The translations under genes and the position numbers were made by a program. The notes under the pieces were generated by a model. That model was not told the origin of the DNA, did not search any database, and saw nothing but the letters and a program-made list of their open reading frames with translations. Source: Asticcacaulis aquaticus (GTDB taxonomy: Bacteria; Pseudomonadota; Alphaproteobacteria; Caulobacterales; Caulobacteraceae). Taken from it: a stretch of DNA of 64,000 nt. The stretch covers positions 62,001 to 126,000 of the forward strand of contig NZ_JAQQKX010000008.1 of NCBI RefSeq assembly GCF_028550415.1, in the 5' to 3' direction. This document shows positions 26,576 through 36,530 of this stretch, one piece after another. How positions within the stretch are numbered: the stretch's first letter is position 1; each line of letters begins with the position of its first letter.

Positions 26576-27802
26576 TTGACCCACATCACGCTCCCCCCCG
26601 TTATGCTCCGTCCCGCTGTCCGGCAGGTCTTCGCCGCTCTGGAAGCGCGCGGCGGCGCAGGGTGTGTGCGTTTCGTCGGAGGCTGCGTGCGCAATGTCGT
26701 CATGGGCCGCGCGCCGACCGACCTCGACCTGTCGACGCAGCTGACGCCAGACCAGACCGAGGCCGCCCTGTCCGCCGCGCATATCCGCCATGTACCCACC
26801 GGCAAGGCGTTCGGTACTATTTCGGCCATCATTGACGGGGAGCCGTTCGAGATTACCTCCCTGCGCGAGGACGTCGAGACCGATGGCCGCCGCGCGGTGG
26901 TCAGCTTCACCACCGACTGGGCGAAGGATGCCCAAAGACGCGATTTCTATCTCAATGCCCTCTATGCCGATATCCGCGGCGCGGTGTTCGACCCGACCGG
27001 AGAGGGGTTCGATGACGCGCGCGACGGCCGGGTGCGCTTCATCGGCGACGCCGAAACGCGTATCCGCGAGGACTATCTGCGTATCCTGCGTTTCTTTCGC
27101 TTTACTGCCAGCCACGGCCAGTCGATGGACGCGGAGTCGTTCGCGGCCTGCGCGCGGCTGAAAAGCGGGATTGACACACTGTCGGGTGAACGGATCAGTC
27201 AGGAACTGTTCAAGCTGCTGGCGGTGGACGACCCGACCGTCGTCATTGCCGCCATGATCGACAGCGGCGTGATGGCGCATGTCCTGCCAAGCATTTCCGC
27301 ACAAGCTACCCCGTTGCGCGCCATGTGCCGCCTGACCTCCGATATCGAGCGTCGTCTTCTGGCCTTGCTGCATCCCGATGGTTTGCAGCCTGAGGCGCTG
27401 GAATGCCTGTCGTCGCGATTGCGCTTGTCCAATCGCGTGGCCGGTCGTTTGCGCGATGCTGCACGGCGGCTGCCTCAGGCCGATATTAACACCGGTGAAA
27501 CCAGCTGGCGCCGCATGGCCTATCGCGACGGCAAGGCGGTACTGTGCGATGCCCTGATCCTTCACTCGGCGTTGTCGGGTCTGGCGCAGGCGGAATGGCA
27601 AGCCATTGAAACGCTGATCACGGCGCTCGATCTGCCTGTCTTTCCGCTGAAATCGGCGCAACTGATCGCCGCCGGTCTTACTCCCGGTCCCGAACTGGGG
27701 CAGGCGATAAAGCGCATCGAGGCCGACTGGATCGCACACGATTTCTCGCAAAACGTGATTGACGCCGCCATTGACGAAATCCGCGAACGGACAAAAATAT
27801 AA
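26576..27802 (+). CDS. cca: CCA tRNA nucleotidyltransferase / poly(A) polymerase family
   Basis: Class II nucleotidyltransferase that adds or repairs the CCA end of tRNA. It has the Gly-Gly motif RFVGGCVRNVVMG followed by the metal-binding DLD in APTDLDLSTQ, then RRDFYLNALYAD and the RNA-binding EDYLRILRFFRF. 408 residues from TTG 26576, or 399 from ATG 26603; TTG is nearer to a GGAGAGG sequence that belongs to repeat B, while the ATG has no visible ribosome site. Sister enzymes are poly(A) polymerases, but the clade in alphaproteobacteria is CCA-adding. Confidence 0.88.
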   Translation: MTHITLPPVMLRPAVRQVFAALEARGGAGCVRFVGGCVRNVVMGRAPTDLDLSTQLTPDQTEAALSAAHIRHVPTGKAFGTISAIIDGEPFEITSLREDVETDGRRAVVSFTTDWAKDAQRRDFYLNALYADIRGAVFDPTGEGFDDARDGRVRFIGDAETRIREDYLRILRFFRFTASHGQSMDAESFAACARLKSGIDTLSGERISQELFKLLAVDDPTVVIAAMIDSGVMAHVLPSISAQATPLRAMCRLTSDIERRLLALLHPDGLQPEALECLSSRLRLSNRVAGRLRDAARRLPQADINTGETSWRRMAYRDGKAVLCDALILHSALSGLAQAEWQAIETLITALDLPVFPLKSAQLIAAGLTPGPELGQAIKRIEADWIAHDFSQNVIDAAIDEIRERTKI

Positions 27803-27832
27803 GCAACCCGTAAATCGTTCCCGCGTGCTGTC

Positions 27833-28543
27833 ATGTCCTACATCGCCATTCTGGAAACCGGCGTCCCGCCCGATAATCTCAGCGACACCTACGGCACCTA
27901 TGCCGACATGTTCGCGCAGCATCTGGCGGCGCCCGAGCGACAGTTCAGGGTCTTCCGCACCCTCGAAGGCGAACTGCCCGATCCGGCGGACCGGATCACC
28001 GGCGTGGTGATCACCGGCTCCCCGGCGGGCGTGTACGAAGACCATCCGTGGATTACGTCGCTGATCGACTGGCTCAGGGGCGTCGATGTCGCGGTGCCGG
28101 TGGTCGGCATCTGCTTCGGCCATCAGGTCATGGCGCAGGCCTGGGGCGGCCACGTCGAAAAGTCCGAAAAGGGCTGGGGCGTGGGCCTGCACGAATACAC
28201 CATCCACGACAACGCCCTGTGGCGCGAACTGGCCGAAACCGACCTGCCGGCCCTGCACGTGGCCGTCACCCATCAGGATCAGGTGGTCAAAAAGCCCGAG
28301 AACGCCATCGTACTGGCCGGGTCCGACTTCACGCCGCACGGCGCGCTCTACTACACCGACCGCAAGGCGATCTCCTTCCAGTGCCACCCGGAATTCTGTC
28401 AGGACTTTGCCGGGGACCTGCTCCTGAGCCGCCGCGGGACGCGCATCAGCGAGCATCTGGTCGATCAGGCGCTGGAAAGCCTCAAATCGACCTCCAGCCG
28501 CGATCAGGTGCTGGGGGCTATATCGAAGTTTCTGGCGGCGTGA
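27833..28543 (+). CDS. Class I glutamine amidotransferase-like protein
   Basis: 236 residues with the triad fold of GMP-synthase-type amidotransferases: the nucleophile Cys in VGICFGHQVMAQ and the His-Glu pair in FQCHPEF. GVVITGSPAGVYED forms the usual oxyanion region. No synthase domain is attached, so it is a free-standing amidotransferase such as those acting in glutamyl-compound hydrolysis; the partner is unknown. A 102-residue frame begins within its last codons (GTGA overlap). Confidence 0.87.
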   Translation: MSYIAILETGVPPDNLSDTYGTYADMFAQHLAAPERQFRVFRTLEGELPDPADRITGVVITGSPAGVYEDHPWITSLIDWLRGVDVAVPVVGICFGHQVMAQAWGGHVEKSEKGWGVGLHEYTIHDNALWRELAETDLPALHVAVTHQDQVVKKPENAIVLAGSDFTPHGALYYTDRKAISFQCHPEFCQDFAGDLLLSRRGTRISEHLVDQALESLKSTSSRDQVLGAISKFLAA

Positions 28544-28848
28544 CGTCATTAGTGGTGTTTTATGCGTGGCGCTTCGCCTTGCTGGGAGGCGCGCTGGTTA
28601 TCAATAGTCTTGTCGACTCTGCGGCTTGGCGTCATTACGAGGCTTACACTCACGCGAGACGACAAAAAAGGTTCGATGAGTGTAATAGCCCTGTGCCTTC
28701 AAAGCCTTACGATTGGCGAGGCTTTCGCTACGCCGCCATCGAGCCGGATATGAGCCCAATACTGAAATGGCTTTTAAGGGCGAGGGGCGTGGTATCCCTC
28801 ATTGCCGCTTTGGTCGTGATAAGTTTCTTTGTGCGCGTCGGGCCTTGA
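28540..28848 (+). CDS. Small hypothetical membrane protein
   Basis: A 102-residue frame starting with GTG that overlaps the stop of the amidotransferase gene by GTGA, which would allow coupled translation. Hydrophobic stretches at the N-terminus (FALLGGALVINSLV) and the C-terminus (GVVSLIAALVVISFFV) flank a polar middle part, so two membrane spans are likely. No family recognised. It is supported only by the frame, the coupling and the two spans; no ribosome site is seen. Confidence 0.45.
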   Translation: MTSLVVFYAWRFALLGGALVINSLVDSAAWRHYEAYTHARRQKRFDECNSPVPSKPYDWRGFRYAAIEPDMSPILKWLLRARGVVSLIAALVVISFFVRVGP

Positions 28849-28915
28849 CGGCAAATATCCTGCCGATTTTTTGCACGGTCGTGCTTAGGGTCTTCGCGTT
28901 AGAAGGAGACCTCGC

Positions 28916-29326
28916 ATGGAATACCACACCGGACGGCTGATCGATCACGTGCATCTGGTCGTCAAAGACCTCGACGCCAGCAAGCGCTTCTATAAGGCCG
29001 CCATCGCCGCCGTGAAGCCCGATGTGCGCATCAACGAAAGCGCCCGCCATCTTCAGGCCGACGAGTTATATATCTCGCAGGGTGAACCGTTATCGCACAT
29101 CCATCTGTCGTTTCAGGCGAGGGATCAGGCAGCAGTTCAGGCCTTCTACGACGCTGCTCTGGCGGCTGGCGGCCGCGACAGCGGTGCGCCGGGTGAGCGG
29201 CCCTATCATCCCGGCTATTACGGCGCGTTCGTCTATGACCCCGATGGCAACAATATCGAAGCGACCTTCCACGGACCCTCGACGCGCTCGGCGGAGGCGG
29301 TGGTGATCAAGCCTGCCGGTCGTTAG
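28916..29326 (+). CDS. VOC-family (glyoxalase/bleomycin-resistance) protein
   Basis: 136 residues with two beta-alpha-beta-beta-beta units. Metal ligand candidates of the vicinal oxygen chelate fold are visible: [18 protein letters not shown] at the N-terminus and SHIHLSFQA plus [18 protein letters not shown] at the C-terminus. The start has a strong ribosome site (AGAAGGAGACC). The substrate is unknown. The stop region overlaps the end of hemF on the opposite strand by four bases. Confidence 0.88.
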   Translation: MEYHTGRLIDHVHLVVKDLDASKRFYKAAIAAVKPDVRINESARHLQADELYISQGEPLSHIHLSFQARDQAAVQAFYDAALAAGGRDSGAPGERPYHPGYYGAFVYDPDGNNIEATFHGPSTRSAEAVVIKPAGR

Positions 29327-30213
29327 GGCCATTTCACCAGAGGCGGCATGGACGACAGGATGGCCTCGACATTGCCGCCGGTCTTCAGGCCGAACATGGT
29401 GCCGCGGTCGTAGAGCAGGTTGAACTCGACATAGCGTCCGCGCTGGATGAGCTGTTCGTCGCGCTCGGCCTCGGTCCACGGCATGTGCACCCGTTCGCGC
29501 ACCAGACGCGGATAGATATCGAGGAAGGTTTCACCCACGGCTTGCGTAAACGCGAAATCGGCGTCATGCGTGCCGGAGTTCAGGTGATCGTAGAAGATGC
29601 CGCCGATGCCGCGCGGTTCGTTCCGGTGCGGCAGGAAGAAGTATTCGTCGCACCACGTCTTGAACTTATCGAAATAGGCCGGATCGAAGCGGTCGCAGGT
29701 CGCCCTGAACGCGCCATGAAAGGCCTGAGCCTGCGGCGCGTCCTGCGACCGGTCGGCGGCCAGAAGCGGCGTCAGGTCCGCCCCGCCGCCGAACCAGCTC
29801 TGCGTCGTCGTGATGAAGCGCGTGTTCATATGCACGGCGGGGACGTGCGGATTGGTCATGTGAGAGATCAGGCTGATGCCGCAGGCGAAGAAGCGCGGGT
29901 CATCAGCGGCCCCCGGTACGGTCTTCGCGAAGTCGGGGCTGAACGTCCCATGCACGGTCGAGATATGAACCCCAACTTTTTCGAACAGGCGCCCGTGCAT
30001 CATCGACATCTCGCCGCCGCCGCCCTCGGCGCGAACCCACGGCTTACGCTCGAAGCGGCCCGGTGCGTCACCGTACAAGGCTGCCGGCGCTTCGTCCTCC
30101 AGCGCCTCGAACGCGGCGCAGATCGAATCGCGCAAGCGCCGGAACCACGCGGCGGCGGCCTGCTGGCGTTGGGTAAGGATGTCGGCGGAGAGGGCAGGGG
30201 AAGATAAGGTCAT
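29323..30213 (-). CDS. hemF: Oxygen-dependent coproporphyrinogen III oxidase
   Basis: Converts coproporphyrinogen III to protoporphyrinogen IX with oxygen, late in haem synthesis. 296 residues carrying the family signatures [41 protein letters not shown] and [12 protein letters not shown], and the C-terminal [24 protein letters not shown]. It follows trmL by nine bases and so is likely co-transcribed with it. The nearby bc1 complex genes on the other strand need haem, but no shared control is visible. Confidence 0.96.
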   Translation of the reverse strand: MTLSSPALSADILTQRQQAAAAWFRRLRDSICAAFEALEDEAPAALYGDAPGRFERKPWVRAEGGGGEMSMMHGRLFEKVGVHISTVHGTFSPDFAKTVPGAADDPRFFACGISLISHMTNPHVPAVHMNTRFITTTQSWFGGGADLTPLLAADRSQDAPQAQAFHGAFRATCDRFDPAYFDKFKTWCDEYFFLPHRNEPRGIGGIFYDHLNSGTHDADFAFTQAVGETFLDIYPRLVRERVHMPWTEAERDEQLIQRGRYVEFNLLYDRGTMFGLKTGGNVEAILSSMPPLVKWP

Positions 30214-30222
30214 GAGGGCCTC

Positions 30223-30717
30223 TTACGCCACCGGAGCCGTTACAGCAAACCCGCCGGTCTGGCGAAGCGCTTCGCCCAGCGCCATGGCGGCGGAATTGAT
30301 CACATTGATCGACCGCATGCCCGGTTGCATGGGGATAAATAACCGCGCATCGGCACAGGCATGGACCTCATCCGGCACCCCGGCGCTTTCGCGGCCCATC
30401 AGTAGGATGTCGTCGGGCGCAAAGGCAAAGTCGCAATAGGGTTGCGCGGATTTTGTCGTGAACAGGATGATGCGTCCCCCCGATGCGACTGACCCCTGTG
30501 ACGTTTCGTCGCGCCAGGCGAGGAATTTTTGCCAGGAATCGTGGCGTAGGACGCGGGCATGGTCGCCGTAATCCATGGCAGCGCGTTTCACCGCTTTGTC
30601 GCTCAACGGAAAACCGCATGGCTCGATGATGTCGAGGGTGACCCCCAGACAGGCCGATAATCGGATGGCGCTGCCGAGATTTTGCGGGATATCCGGTTGA
30701 AAAAGGGCTAAACGCAT
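30223..30717 (-). CDS. trmL: tRNA (cytidine/uridine-34 2'-O)-methyltransferase
   Basis: A SPOUT-class methyltransferase that modifies the wobble ribose of leucine tRNAs. 164 residues from the ATG at 30717. The N-terminal MRLALFQPDIPQNLGSAIRLSACLG and the C-terminal trefoil-knot region (ILLMGRESAGVPDEVHACADARLFIPMQPGMRSINVINSAAMAL) are diagnostic. It is divergent from petA and upstream of hemF, an arrangement familiar from other alphaproteobacteria. Confidence 0.93.
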   Translation of the reverse strand: MRLALFQPDIPQNLGSAIRLSACLGVTLDIIEPCGFPLSDKAVKRAAMDYGDHARVLRHDSWQKFLAWRDETSQGSVASGGRIILFTTKSAQPYCDFAFAPDDILLMGRESAGVPDEVHACADARLFIPMQPGMRSINVINSAAMALGEALRQTGGFAVTAPVA

Positions 30718-30976
30718 TTTATTGCCATATTTTGTAGGGGCGGGTTTGTATCCATCCCTCAATTGTGGTTATAGACGAAAAGGACTCCGTGCAGCATGGA
30801 GTCGCGCATGCCTTTAGCGCGGGGATTCGGGAACGCAAACCGCATTCGACGCCAAAGGGTATGAGCAGAAAATAAAATTAAGGACCGGCCGCGTGATTCG
30901 GACCTGTCTGCATTGAGGTTAACATCCGGTCCTGTCCGACAGGGTGGCGCGCGCGCGCAAGAGAAGAGGTGCTAAG

Positions 30977-31522
30977 GTGAGCGAACCTGAGAAGGATCAT
31001 GGCACGGTTGTGGGCGAAGACCCGAACCGCCGCGATTTCATTTACATTGCCGCCGGTGCGGCTGCCGTCGGCGCGGTCGGCGTCATCGCCGCACCTCTGG
31101 TGTCGCAGATGAACCCCGCCGCCGATACCCTGGCCATGGCCTCGGCCGAGTTCGATCTCGGCAAGGTGTCCGAAGGCATGCAGGTCGTCATCAAGTGGCG
31201 CGGCAAGCCCTTGTTCGTGCGCTACCGCACGCCCAAGGAAATCAAGGAAGCCGAAGACGTCAAACTGTCGGAGCTCAAGGACCCGCAGGCCGATGCCGAC
31301 CGCGTCAAGAAGGGCAAGGAACAGTATCTGATCCTCGTCGGCTCCTGTACGCACCTCGGCTGCGTGCCGACCTTCGGCGCCGGTGATTTCGGCGGCTGGT
31401 TCTGCCCGTGTCACGGGTCGCACTACGACACGTCGGGCCGCATCCGCAAGGGCCCCGCGCCGCTGAACCTCGCCGTGCCGGAATATGAATACCTGTCCGA
31501 CACCAAAGTGAAGATCGGGTAA
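30977..31522 (+). CDS. petA: Ubiquinol-cytochrome c reductase, Rieske iron-sulfur subunit
   Basis: Carries the [2Fe-2S] cluster that takes electrons from ubiquinol in complex III. 181 residues from GTG 30977 (AAGAGG before it); an upstream GTG at 30944 would add 11. The N-terminus has a twin-arginine-like [11 protein letters not shown] followed by one membrane span. Cluster ligands: CTHLGC (Cys124, His126) and CPCHGS (Cys143, His146), with Cys129 and Cys145 as the disulfide pair. First gene of petABC. Confidence 0.95.
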   Translation: MSEPEKDHGTVVGEDPNRRDFIYIAAGAAAVGAVGVIAAPLVSQMNPAADTLAMASAEFDLGKVSEGMQVVIKWRGKPLFVRYRTPKEIKEAEDVKLSELKDPQADADRVKKGKEQYLILVGSCTHLGCVPTFGAGDFGGWFCPCHGSHYDTSGRIRKGPAPLNLAVPEYEYLSDTKVKIG

Positions 31523-31533
31523 GGGGGAAACTT

Positions 31534-32823
31534 ATGAGCGACCATCCTTCAACCTATGAGCCGAAGACCGGCGTCGAGAAGTGGCTGGATCAGCGCCTTC
31601 CGATCGTTCGTCTGGCTTACGATTCGTTTGTCGATTACCCGACGCCGCGCAACCTGAACTACTGGTGGACCTTCGGCGGCATCCTGTCCGTTTGCCTGAT
31701 GATTCAGATCATCACCGGTATTATTCTGGTCATGCACTATGTGCCGCACGTCGACATGGCCTTCAATTCGGTAGAGCGCATCATGCGCGACGTCAACTAC
31801 GGCTGGCTGATCCGTTACGTCCACGCCAACGGCGCGTCGATGTTCTTCTTCGCCGTCTTTGTCCACATGTTCCGCGGTCTCTACTACGGGTCGTACAAGG
31901 CCCCGCGCGAAGTCCTGTGGATCCTGGGCTGCATTATCTTCTTCCTGATGATCGCCACCGCCTTCATGGGCTACGTCCTGCCCTGGGGTCAGATGTCCTT
32001 CCACGGCGCGGTCGTCATCACCAACCTGATCGGCGCCATCCCCGTCATCGGCGGCCCGATCCTGACCTGGCTGCAGGGCGGCTTCGCCGTCGACCAGCCG
32101 ACGCTGAACCGCTTCTTCTCGCTGCACTATCTGCTGCCGTTCGTTATCGCCGGTGTGGTCATCCTGCACATCTGGGCGCTGCACGTCACGGGTCAGAACA
32201 ACCCGGCAGGCGTCGAGATCAAGTCGAAGGAGGACACCGTCCCCTTCACGCCGTATGCGACGGTTAAGGACGGCCTCGGCATCATCCTTTTCCTGATGCT
32301 GTTCTCGGTCTTCGTCTTCTTCATGCCGAACGCCTTGGGTCACGCCGACAACTATATCCCGGCCAACCCGCTGGTCACCCCGGCGCACATCGTGCCCGAA
32401 TGGTACATGCTGCCCTTCTACGCCATCCTGCGTGCCGTGCCGGACAAGTTCTTGGGCGTCGTCGCCATGTTCGGTGCCATTGCGGTGATCTTCGTCCTGC
32501 CGTGGCTCGATACGTCGAAGGTGCGCTCGATGCGCTACCGTCCGGTCATGCGCTGGTTCTTCGTGATCTTCGTTGTCGTCTGCCTCGGCCTCGGCTGGTG
32601 TGGCGGGCAACTGCCGGACGACATGGTCTTCTCGATCGGCACCAGCGCCAGCGGTACGCCTATCGGTCTGAACTATGTCTGGCTGACGCGCGGCCTGACC
32701 CTGTACTACTTCGCGTTCTTCCTGATCATCATGCCGTGGATCGGCCTGAAGGAGGATCCCCTGCCGGTTCCGGCTTCCATCAGCGAGGCCATCCTCGCCG
32801 ACCACGCCAAGAAGAAGGGCTGA
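31534..32823 (+). CDS. petB: Ubiquinol-cytochrome c reductase, cytochrome b
   Basis: The membrane subunit holding both b haems and the Qo/Qi quinone sites. 429 residues with eight or so spans. The Qo-site PEWY is present ([15 protein letters not shown]) and the haem histidines are in the usual places ([19 protein letters not shown] in helix B; the partner pair in helix D near [13 protein letters not shown]). Ribosome site AAGGGGG. It lies 11 bases after petA and five bases before the cytochrome c1 gene. Confidence 0.97.
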   Translation: MSDHPSTYEPKTGVEKWLDQRLPIVRLAYDSFVDYPTPRNLNYWWTFGGILSVCLMIQIITGIILVMHYVPHVDMAFNSVERIMRDVNYGWLIRYVHANGASMFFFAVFVHMFRGLYYGSYKAPREVLWILGCIIFFLMIATAFMGYVLPWGQMSFHGAVVITNLIGAIPVIGGPILTWLQGGFAVDQPTLNRFFSLHYLLPFVIAGVVILHIWALHVTGQNNPAGVEIKSKEDTVPFTPYATVKDGLGIILFLMLFSVFVFFMPNALGHADNYIPANPLVTPAHIVPEWYMLPFYAILRAVPDKFLGVVAMFGAIAVIFVLPWLDTSKVRSMRYRPVMRWFFVIFVVVCLGLGWCGGQLPDDMVFSIGTSASGTPIGLNYVWLTRGLTLYYFAFFLIIMPWIGLKEDPLPVPASISEAILADHAKKKG

Positions 32824-32828
32824 GTCAG

Positions 32829-33698
32829 ATGTCTGCTTTTATGACGAAAACCCTCAAGGCCCTCGGTCTGGCGGCGGTCGCCGCGACCCTCGCGGTCTCG
32901 GCCCCGGCTATGGCGTCGGGCGGCGCGGCTCATCCGCACGCCCCCAAGGAAGGCTTTTCCTTCGAAGGGCCATTCGGCACCTTCGATCAGGGCCAGCTCC
33001 AGCGCGGTTACAAGGTCTTCCGCGAAGTCTGCTCGAACTGCCACTCGGCGACCCTGCTGTCGTTCCGTAACCTCGGCCAGAAGGGCGGTCCCTTCTACGA
33101 CGAGAAGTACAAGAACCCGAACGACAACCCCTATGTGAAGCAGATCGCGTCGGAATTCGAAGTGCCGGACATCGATACCGATACGGGTGACGCCATCACC
33201 CGTCCGGCCTCGACCTCGGACCACTTCCCGAAGAAGTTCGCCAACGAATACGCCGCGCGCGCTTCGAACGGTGGGGCCCTGCCGCCCGACCTGTCGGTGA
33301 TCACCAAGGCCCGTCACGGCGGCGCCCGCTACATCTATTCGCTGCTGACCGGCTTCAAGAACCCGCCGAAAGGCCTGCACGTCGCCGAAGGCCAGCACTA
33401 CAACCCCTATATGGCGGGCGCGCTCGCGACCCAGTGGTCGGGCGATCCGCACCACGTGCCGGTCGGGGGTGTTCTGGCCATGGCCCCGCCGCTGAAGGAC
33501 GACCTCGTCACCTATGACGACGGCACCAAGGCGACGACGCATCAGATGGCCGCCGACGTGGCCGCCTTCCTGGAATGGGCTGGCGACCCGCATGCCACGC
33601 TTCGCAAGAAGACCGGTGTGGCGGTGCTGATCTATCTCCTGCTGTTTGCGGGCCTGACCTATGCGGCCTACCGCAAGGTTTGGCACGGCAAACACTAG
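32829..33698 (+). CDS. petC: Ubiquinol-cytochrome c reductase, cytochrome c1
   Basis: Membrane-anchored c-type cytochrome that passes electrons from the Rieske protein to cytochrome c. 289 residues from the ATG at 32829: a signal peptide (to about residue 29, PAMASGG), the haem site CSNCH at residues 68-72, the axial Met region near the middle C-terminal part (GGVLAMAPPL), and a C-terminal anchor (VLIYLLLFAGLTYAAY). Last gene of petABC. Confidence 0.95.
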   Translation: MSAFMTKTLKALGLAAVAATLAVSAPAMASGGAAHPHAPKEGFSFEGPFGTFDQGQLQRGYKVFREVCSNCHSATLLSFRNLGQKGGPFYDEKYKNPNDNPYVKQIASEFEVPDIDTDTGDAITRPASTSDHFPKKFANEYAARASNGGALPPDLSVITKARHGGARYIYSLLTGFKNPPKGLHVAEGQHYNPYMAGALATQWSGDPHHVPVGGVLAMAPPLKDDLVTYDDGTKATTHQMAADVAAFLEWAGDPHATLRKKTGVAVLIYLLLFAGLTYAAYRKVWHGKH

Positions 33699-33751
33699 TC
33701 GGAACGCCCTGACGGGCTGCAAAGTGCCGTATTTCTGCGATCCGATGCTCA

Positions 33752-33765
33752 CGTACTTAAGTACG
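33752..33765. repeat. Perfect 14-bp palindrome after petC
   Basis: CGTACTTAAGTACG, in the 154 bp between the petC stop and the terminator. No gene is seen here. It resembles the core of the palindrome at 22752-22771 (GTAC arms around a 4-nt centre). Confidence 0.5.
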
Positions 33766-33852
33766 CTGCGCTTCGGTTCTCGAAAGCCAGTCATTTTGAC
33801 TTCGTCGAACTTCGTTTCGCCACGTCATGACGTCCCTCGACCTGAGTTCAAA

Positions 33853-33881
33853 ACCCCCTGAGTTCGCTCAGGGGGTTTTTC
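33853..33881 (+). terminator. Terminator of petABC
   Basis: The perfect stem ACCCCCTGAG-ttcg-CTCAGGGGGT with a UUCG-type tetraloop and a T run. It is 154 bp past petC, so the 3' untranslated region is long. Confidence 0.9.
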
Positions 33882-33922
33882 GCATTTAGGTTGAAAGTGC
33901 GCGGGTATACGATTCAGGCTTT

Positions 33923-34633
33923 ATGGATGGTCATAAATTTCCTATAAACGTGCCCATGGCGTACGATTCACCTTCCTTAGCCGCGTTCGCGCGTCAGGCC
34001 CGGGCCTTCGCTCCTTTCGACGGGCTGGCTGAGGCCCTGTTGCCGCATCTGCCGGCGACCGACGACGGGTCGCACGACGTATCGCACCTCCAGCGGGTGT
34101 TCAAGGTCGCCATGGCTCTGCAGGCGCAGGAAGGCGGCGACGCCGAAGTCATAGCGGCGGCGGTGTTACTGCACGATGTCGTGGCGGTCGAAAAGAACTC
34201 GCCCCTGCGCAAGGAGGCCTCGCGCCTGTCGGCCGAGCGGGCGAAAACGCTGCTTACCGGTATGGGCTGGGACGTTTCGCGCGCGGACGCCGTTGCCCAC
34301 GCCATCCACGCCCACGCCTTTTCGGCGGGCATCGTGCCGGAAAGCATAGAAGCCAAGATCGTGCAAGACGCCGACCGCCTCGATGCCATCGGCTTCGTCG
34401 GCGTGGCCCGCTGCTTCTACACGGCGGGGCGGATGAACAGTGCCCTCTACGACCCGACCGACCCCAAGGCCGAGGATCGCGAACTGGACGACCTCAGCTT
34501 CGCGCTCGATCATTTCGAGATCAAGCTGCTCAAGCTGAAATCCGGTTTCAAGACGGCAGCGGGTAAGGATATGGCCGATCTGCGCCATGCGCGTATGACG
34601 GCCTTCGTCGAATATCTCCACGAAGAAATCTGA
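33923..34633 (+). CDS. HD-domain phosphohydrolase
   Basis: 236 residues (or 225 from ATG 33956, which is more conserved-looking). An HD fold: HDVSHLQRV near the N-terminus, the doublet LLHDVVAVE, then HAIHAHAF and a further Asp in IVQDADRLDAIGFVGVARCF, together the metal ligands of the small YedJ/YpgQ-like HD group. Such proteins often hydrolyse nucleotides. Soluble, no partner gene seen. It stands alone after the petABC terminator. Confidence 0.82.
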   Translation: MDGHKFPINVPMAYDSPSLAAFARQARAFAPFDGLAEALLPHLPATDDGSHDVSHLQRVFKVAMALQAQEGGDAEVIAAAVLLHDVVAVEKNSPLRKEASRLSAERAKTLLTGMGWDVSRADAVAHAIHAHAFSAGIVPESIEAKIVQDADRLDAIGFVGVARCFYTAGRMNSALYDPTDPKAEDRELDDLSFALDHFEIKLLKLKSGFKTAAGKDMADLRHARMTAFVEYLHEEI

Positions 34634-34729
34634 GCCGGTTACAAAAACCGTAACCTGACAGGCATACCCCCTGTTCAGGGGCTGCCGGGGTTTGCGTGGA
34701 GCGTTAGCTTGCGGGCTGTGGAGGCCTTC

Positions 34730-35185
34730 ATGCGACCTTTCAGATTTTTCGCGGCCCTGAGCGCATTTTTATCGATAGCCCTGGTGGCGGGTGCGGCGGG
34801 ACCGTTTCCGGAACCGGTGCTCTCGAAAGACCCGGTGAAGATCAGGCAGTGTCAGGCGCTGAGCATGGCGCTCGACAGCAAGGACGAGGAACTGACGCGG
34901 CTCTATCGTGAGACCGGCGAGGCCGGAAAGCGCACCGGCATGAGCGCCAACGACATCAATATCGCTTTGCGCGAGGTCGATCAGCTGCGCATGGATGCCA
35001 GTGTGATGAGCTTCGATCTGCAACTGTGGTACGAGCGACCGGCCGGGACGGTGACCGGTCAGTTCGAACTGAACGCCTTGCCGATCCCCGTACTTCTGGC
35101 CTATGCCGAAACCTGCTTTACGTGGCCGGATGGCAAGCGGCCGCCGCGCGCGATGGCCAAGGGCGCGCCGAATCTTGAACCATAG
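34730..35185 (+). CDS. Secreted hypothetical protein
   Basis: 151 residues from the ATG at 34730 (GTGGAGG before it). A signal peptide (MRPFRFFAALSAFLSIALVAGAAG) precedes a mostly helical, charged part (SKDPVKIRQCQALSMALDSKDEEL) and two cysteines (in RQCQAL and AETCFTW) that may form a disulfide. No family recognised. The terminator-like hairpin at 35221 follows. An inverted repeat GGTTAC/GTAACC lies upstream at about 34636-34655 and may be regulatory. Confidence 0.7.
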   Translation: MRPFRFFAALSAFLSIALVAGAAGPFPEPVLSKDPVKIRQCQALSMALDSKDEELTRLYRETGEAGKRTGMSANDINIALREVDQLRMDASVMSFDLQLWYERPAGTVTGQFELNALPIPVLLAYAETCFTWPDGKRPPRAMAKGAPNLEP

Positions 35186-35220
35186 AGCATCGCCCCGACC
35201 ATCCGCTCCAAGTTATGGGT

Positions 35221-35246
35221 GCAGGGGCCGCGCCCCTGCCTCTTTT
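35221..35246 (+). terminator. Terminator-like hairpin
   Basis: The stem GCAGGGG-ccgcg-CCCCTGC followed by CTCTTTT, 35 bases past the secreted protein gene at 34730-35185. Short T tract. Confidence 0.6.
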
Positions 35247-35247
35247 A

Positions 35248-35304
35248 AGTCGCGATATTGGGCGGAAAACCGCTGCACACTTTTCCGAATATCGCTTTAG
35301 ACGT
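35248..35304. repeat. Palindromic repeat, family D (copy 3)
   Basis: On the minus strand AAAGCGATATTCGGAAAAG ... CGGTTTTCCGCCCAATATCGCGAC, closely matching the copy at 6098-6149. Its edge includes the ychF stop codon and last codons. Confidence 0.65.
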
Positions 35305-36409
35305 TGAAGCGGAAGTTCATCACATCGCCGTCCTTGACGATGTATTCCTTGCCTTCCTGACGGAACTTGCCGTTTTCCTTGGCGCCGACTTCGCCGTTGA
35401 ACCTGACGTAGTCGTCATAGGCGATGGTTTCGGCGCGGATGAAGCCCTTCTCGAAATCGGTGTGGATGACCCCGGCGGCCTGAGGCGCGGTGTCGCCGAC
35501 ATGGATCGTCCAGGCGCGGGCTTCCTTGGGGCCGACGGTGAAGTAGGATTGCAGACCCAGCAGCGCATAGGCTTCGCGGATCAGGCGGTTGAGACCGGGC
35601 TCTTCGAGACCGAGGGTTTCAAGGAATTCCTTGCGCTCTTCCGGATCGAGCAAGGCGATTTCAGATTCGATCTGGGCCGAAATGACCACCGACTTGGCGT
35701 GATCGGCGGCGGCGCGTTTGGCGACCAGATCGGACAATTCGTTGCCCTTGTCGGCGGCGGCTTCTTCGACGTTGCAGACATAGAGCGCCGGCTTCGACGT
35801 CAGGAGTTGCAGCATCTCCCACGCCTTGGTGTCTTCCTTGCTGATCTTGCCCTTCTCGTAGGCGACGCGCGCCGAGCGGCCTTCGCGCAGTTCGGCCAGA
35901 GCGGCATTGATCAGCGACACCGTGATGGCGGCGTCCTTGTCGCCGCCGGACTTGGCGCGCTTTTCCAGTTGCGGCAGACGCTTTTCCAGCGATTCGAGGT
36001 CGGCCAGCATCAGTTCGGTCTCGATGATTTCAAGGTCCGACAGCGGGTCGATGCGGCCTTCGACGTGGGTGATGTCGCTGTCGACAAAGCAACGCGCGAC
36101 GAAGGCGATGGCGTCGCAGTCGCGGATATTGGCGAGGAACTGGTTGCCGAGGCCTTCACCCTTCGACGCGCCGCGAACCAGACCGGCGACATCGACGAAG
36201 TTGATGCGGGCGGGGATGATTTCCTTGGAGCCGACGATTTTCGCCAGCACGTCGAGGCGCGGTTCCGGCACGGCGACGTCGCCGGTATTGGGCTCGATGG
36301 TACAGAACGGGTAGTTGGCCGCCTGCGCCGAAGCGGTCTGGGTCAGGGCGTTGAACAGGGTGGATTTGCCGACGTTAGGCAGACCGACGATTGCGACTTT
36401 GAGGGCCAT
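35297..36409 (-). CDS. ychF: Redox-regulated GTPase/ATPase YchF
   Basis: An OBG-family P-loop protein of 370 residues that prefers ATP in studied members and binds ribosomes; it also influences oxidative stress responses. The P-loop GLPNVGKST is at residues 8-16, the second motif [17 protein letters not shown] includes DVAGL, and the TGS domain is at the C-terminus (VMNFRFNV end). It usually lies next to pth and rplY in alphaproteobacteria; here several genes have been inserted between them. Confidence 0.95.
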   Translation of the reverse strand: MALKVAIVGLPNVGKSTLFNALTQTASAQAANYPFCTIEPNTGDVAVPEPRLDVLAKIVGSKEIIPARINFVDVAGLVRGASKGEGLGNQFLANIRDCDAIAFVARCFVDSDITHVEGRIDPLSDLEIIETELMLADLESLEKRLPQLEKRAKSGGDKDAAITVSLINAALAELREGRSARVAYEKGKISKEDTKAWEMLQLLTSKPALYVCNVEEAAADKGNELSDLVAKRAAADHAKSVVISAQIESEIALLDPEERKEFLETLGLEEPGLNRLIREAYALLGLQSYFTVGPKEARAWTIHVGDTAPQAAGVIHTDFEKGFIRAETIAYDDYVRFNGEVGAKENGKFRQEGKEYIVKDGDVMNFRFNV

Positions 36410-36530
36410 TGGGATTCCAAGGGGTAAAACGGATAATTGGCCGTGTGCCTAGCCGATTTTGGCGCATGACACCAGAGATTTACGGCCTTTGTAACGTGGT
36501 TCTTCGACGGCGGCGCGGTAGGCTCGGGGC

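Noticed and set aside
26537-28549. Long antisense frame across the CCA-adding and amidotransferase genes
   Set aside because: It spans two well-supported genes and a repeat; no ribosome site, no domain, Arg/Gln/His-rich composition typical of shadows.
31549-32805. Antisense frame over petB
   Set aside because: A shadow of a highly conserved gene; very polar product with no motif.
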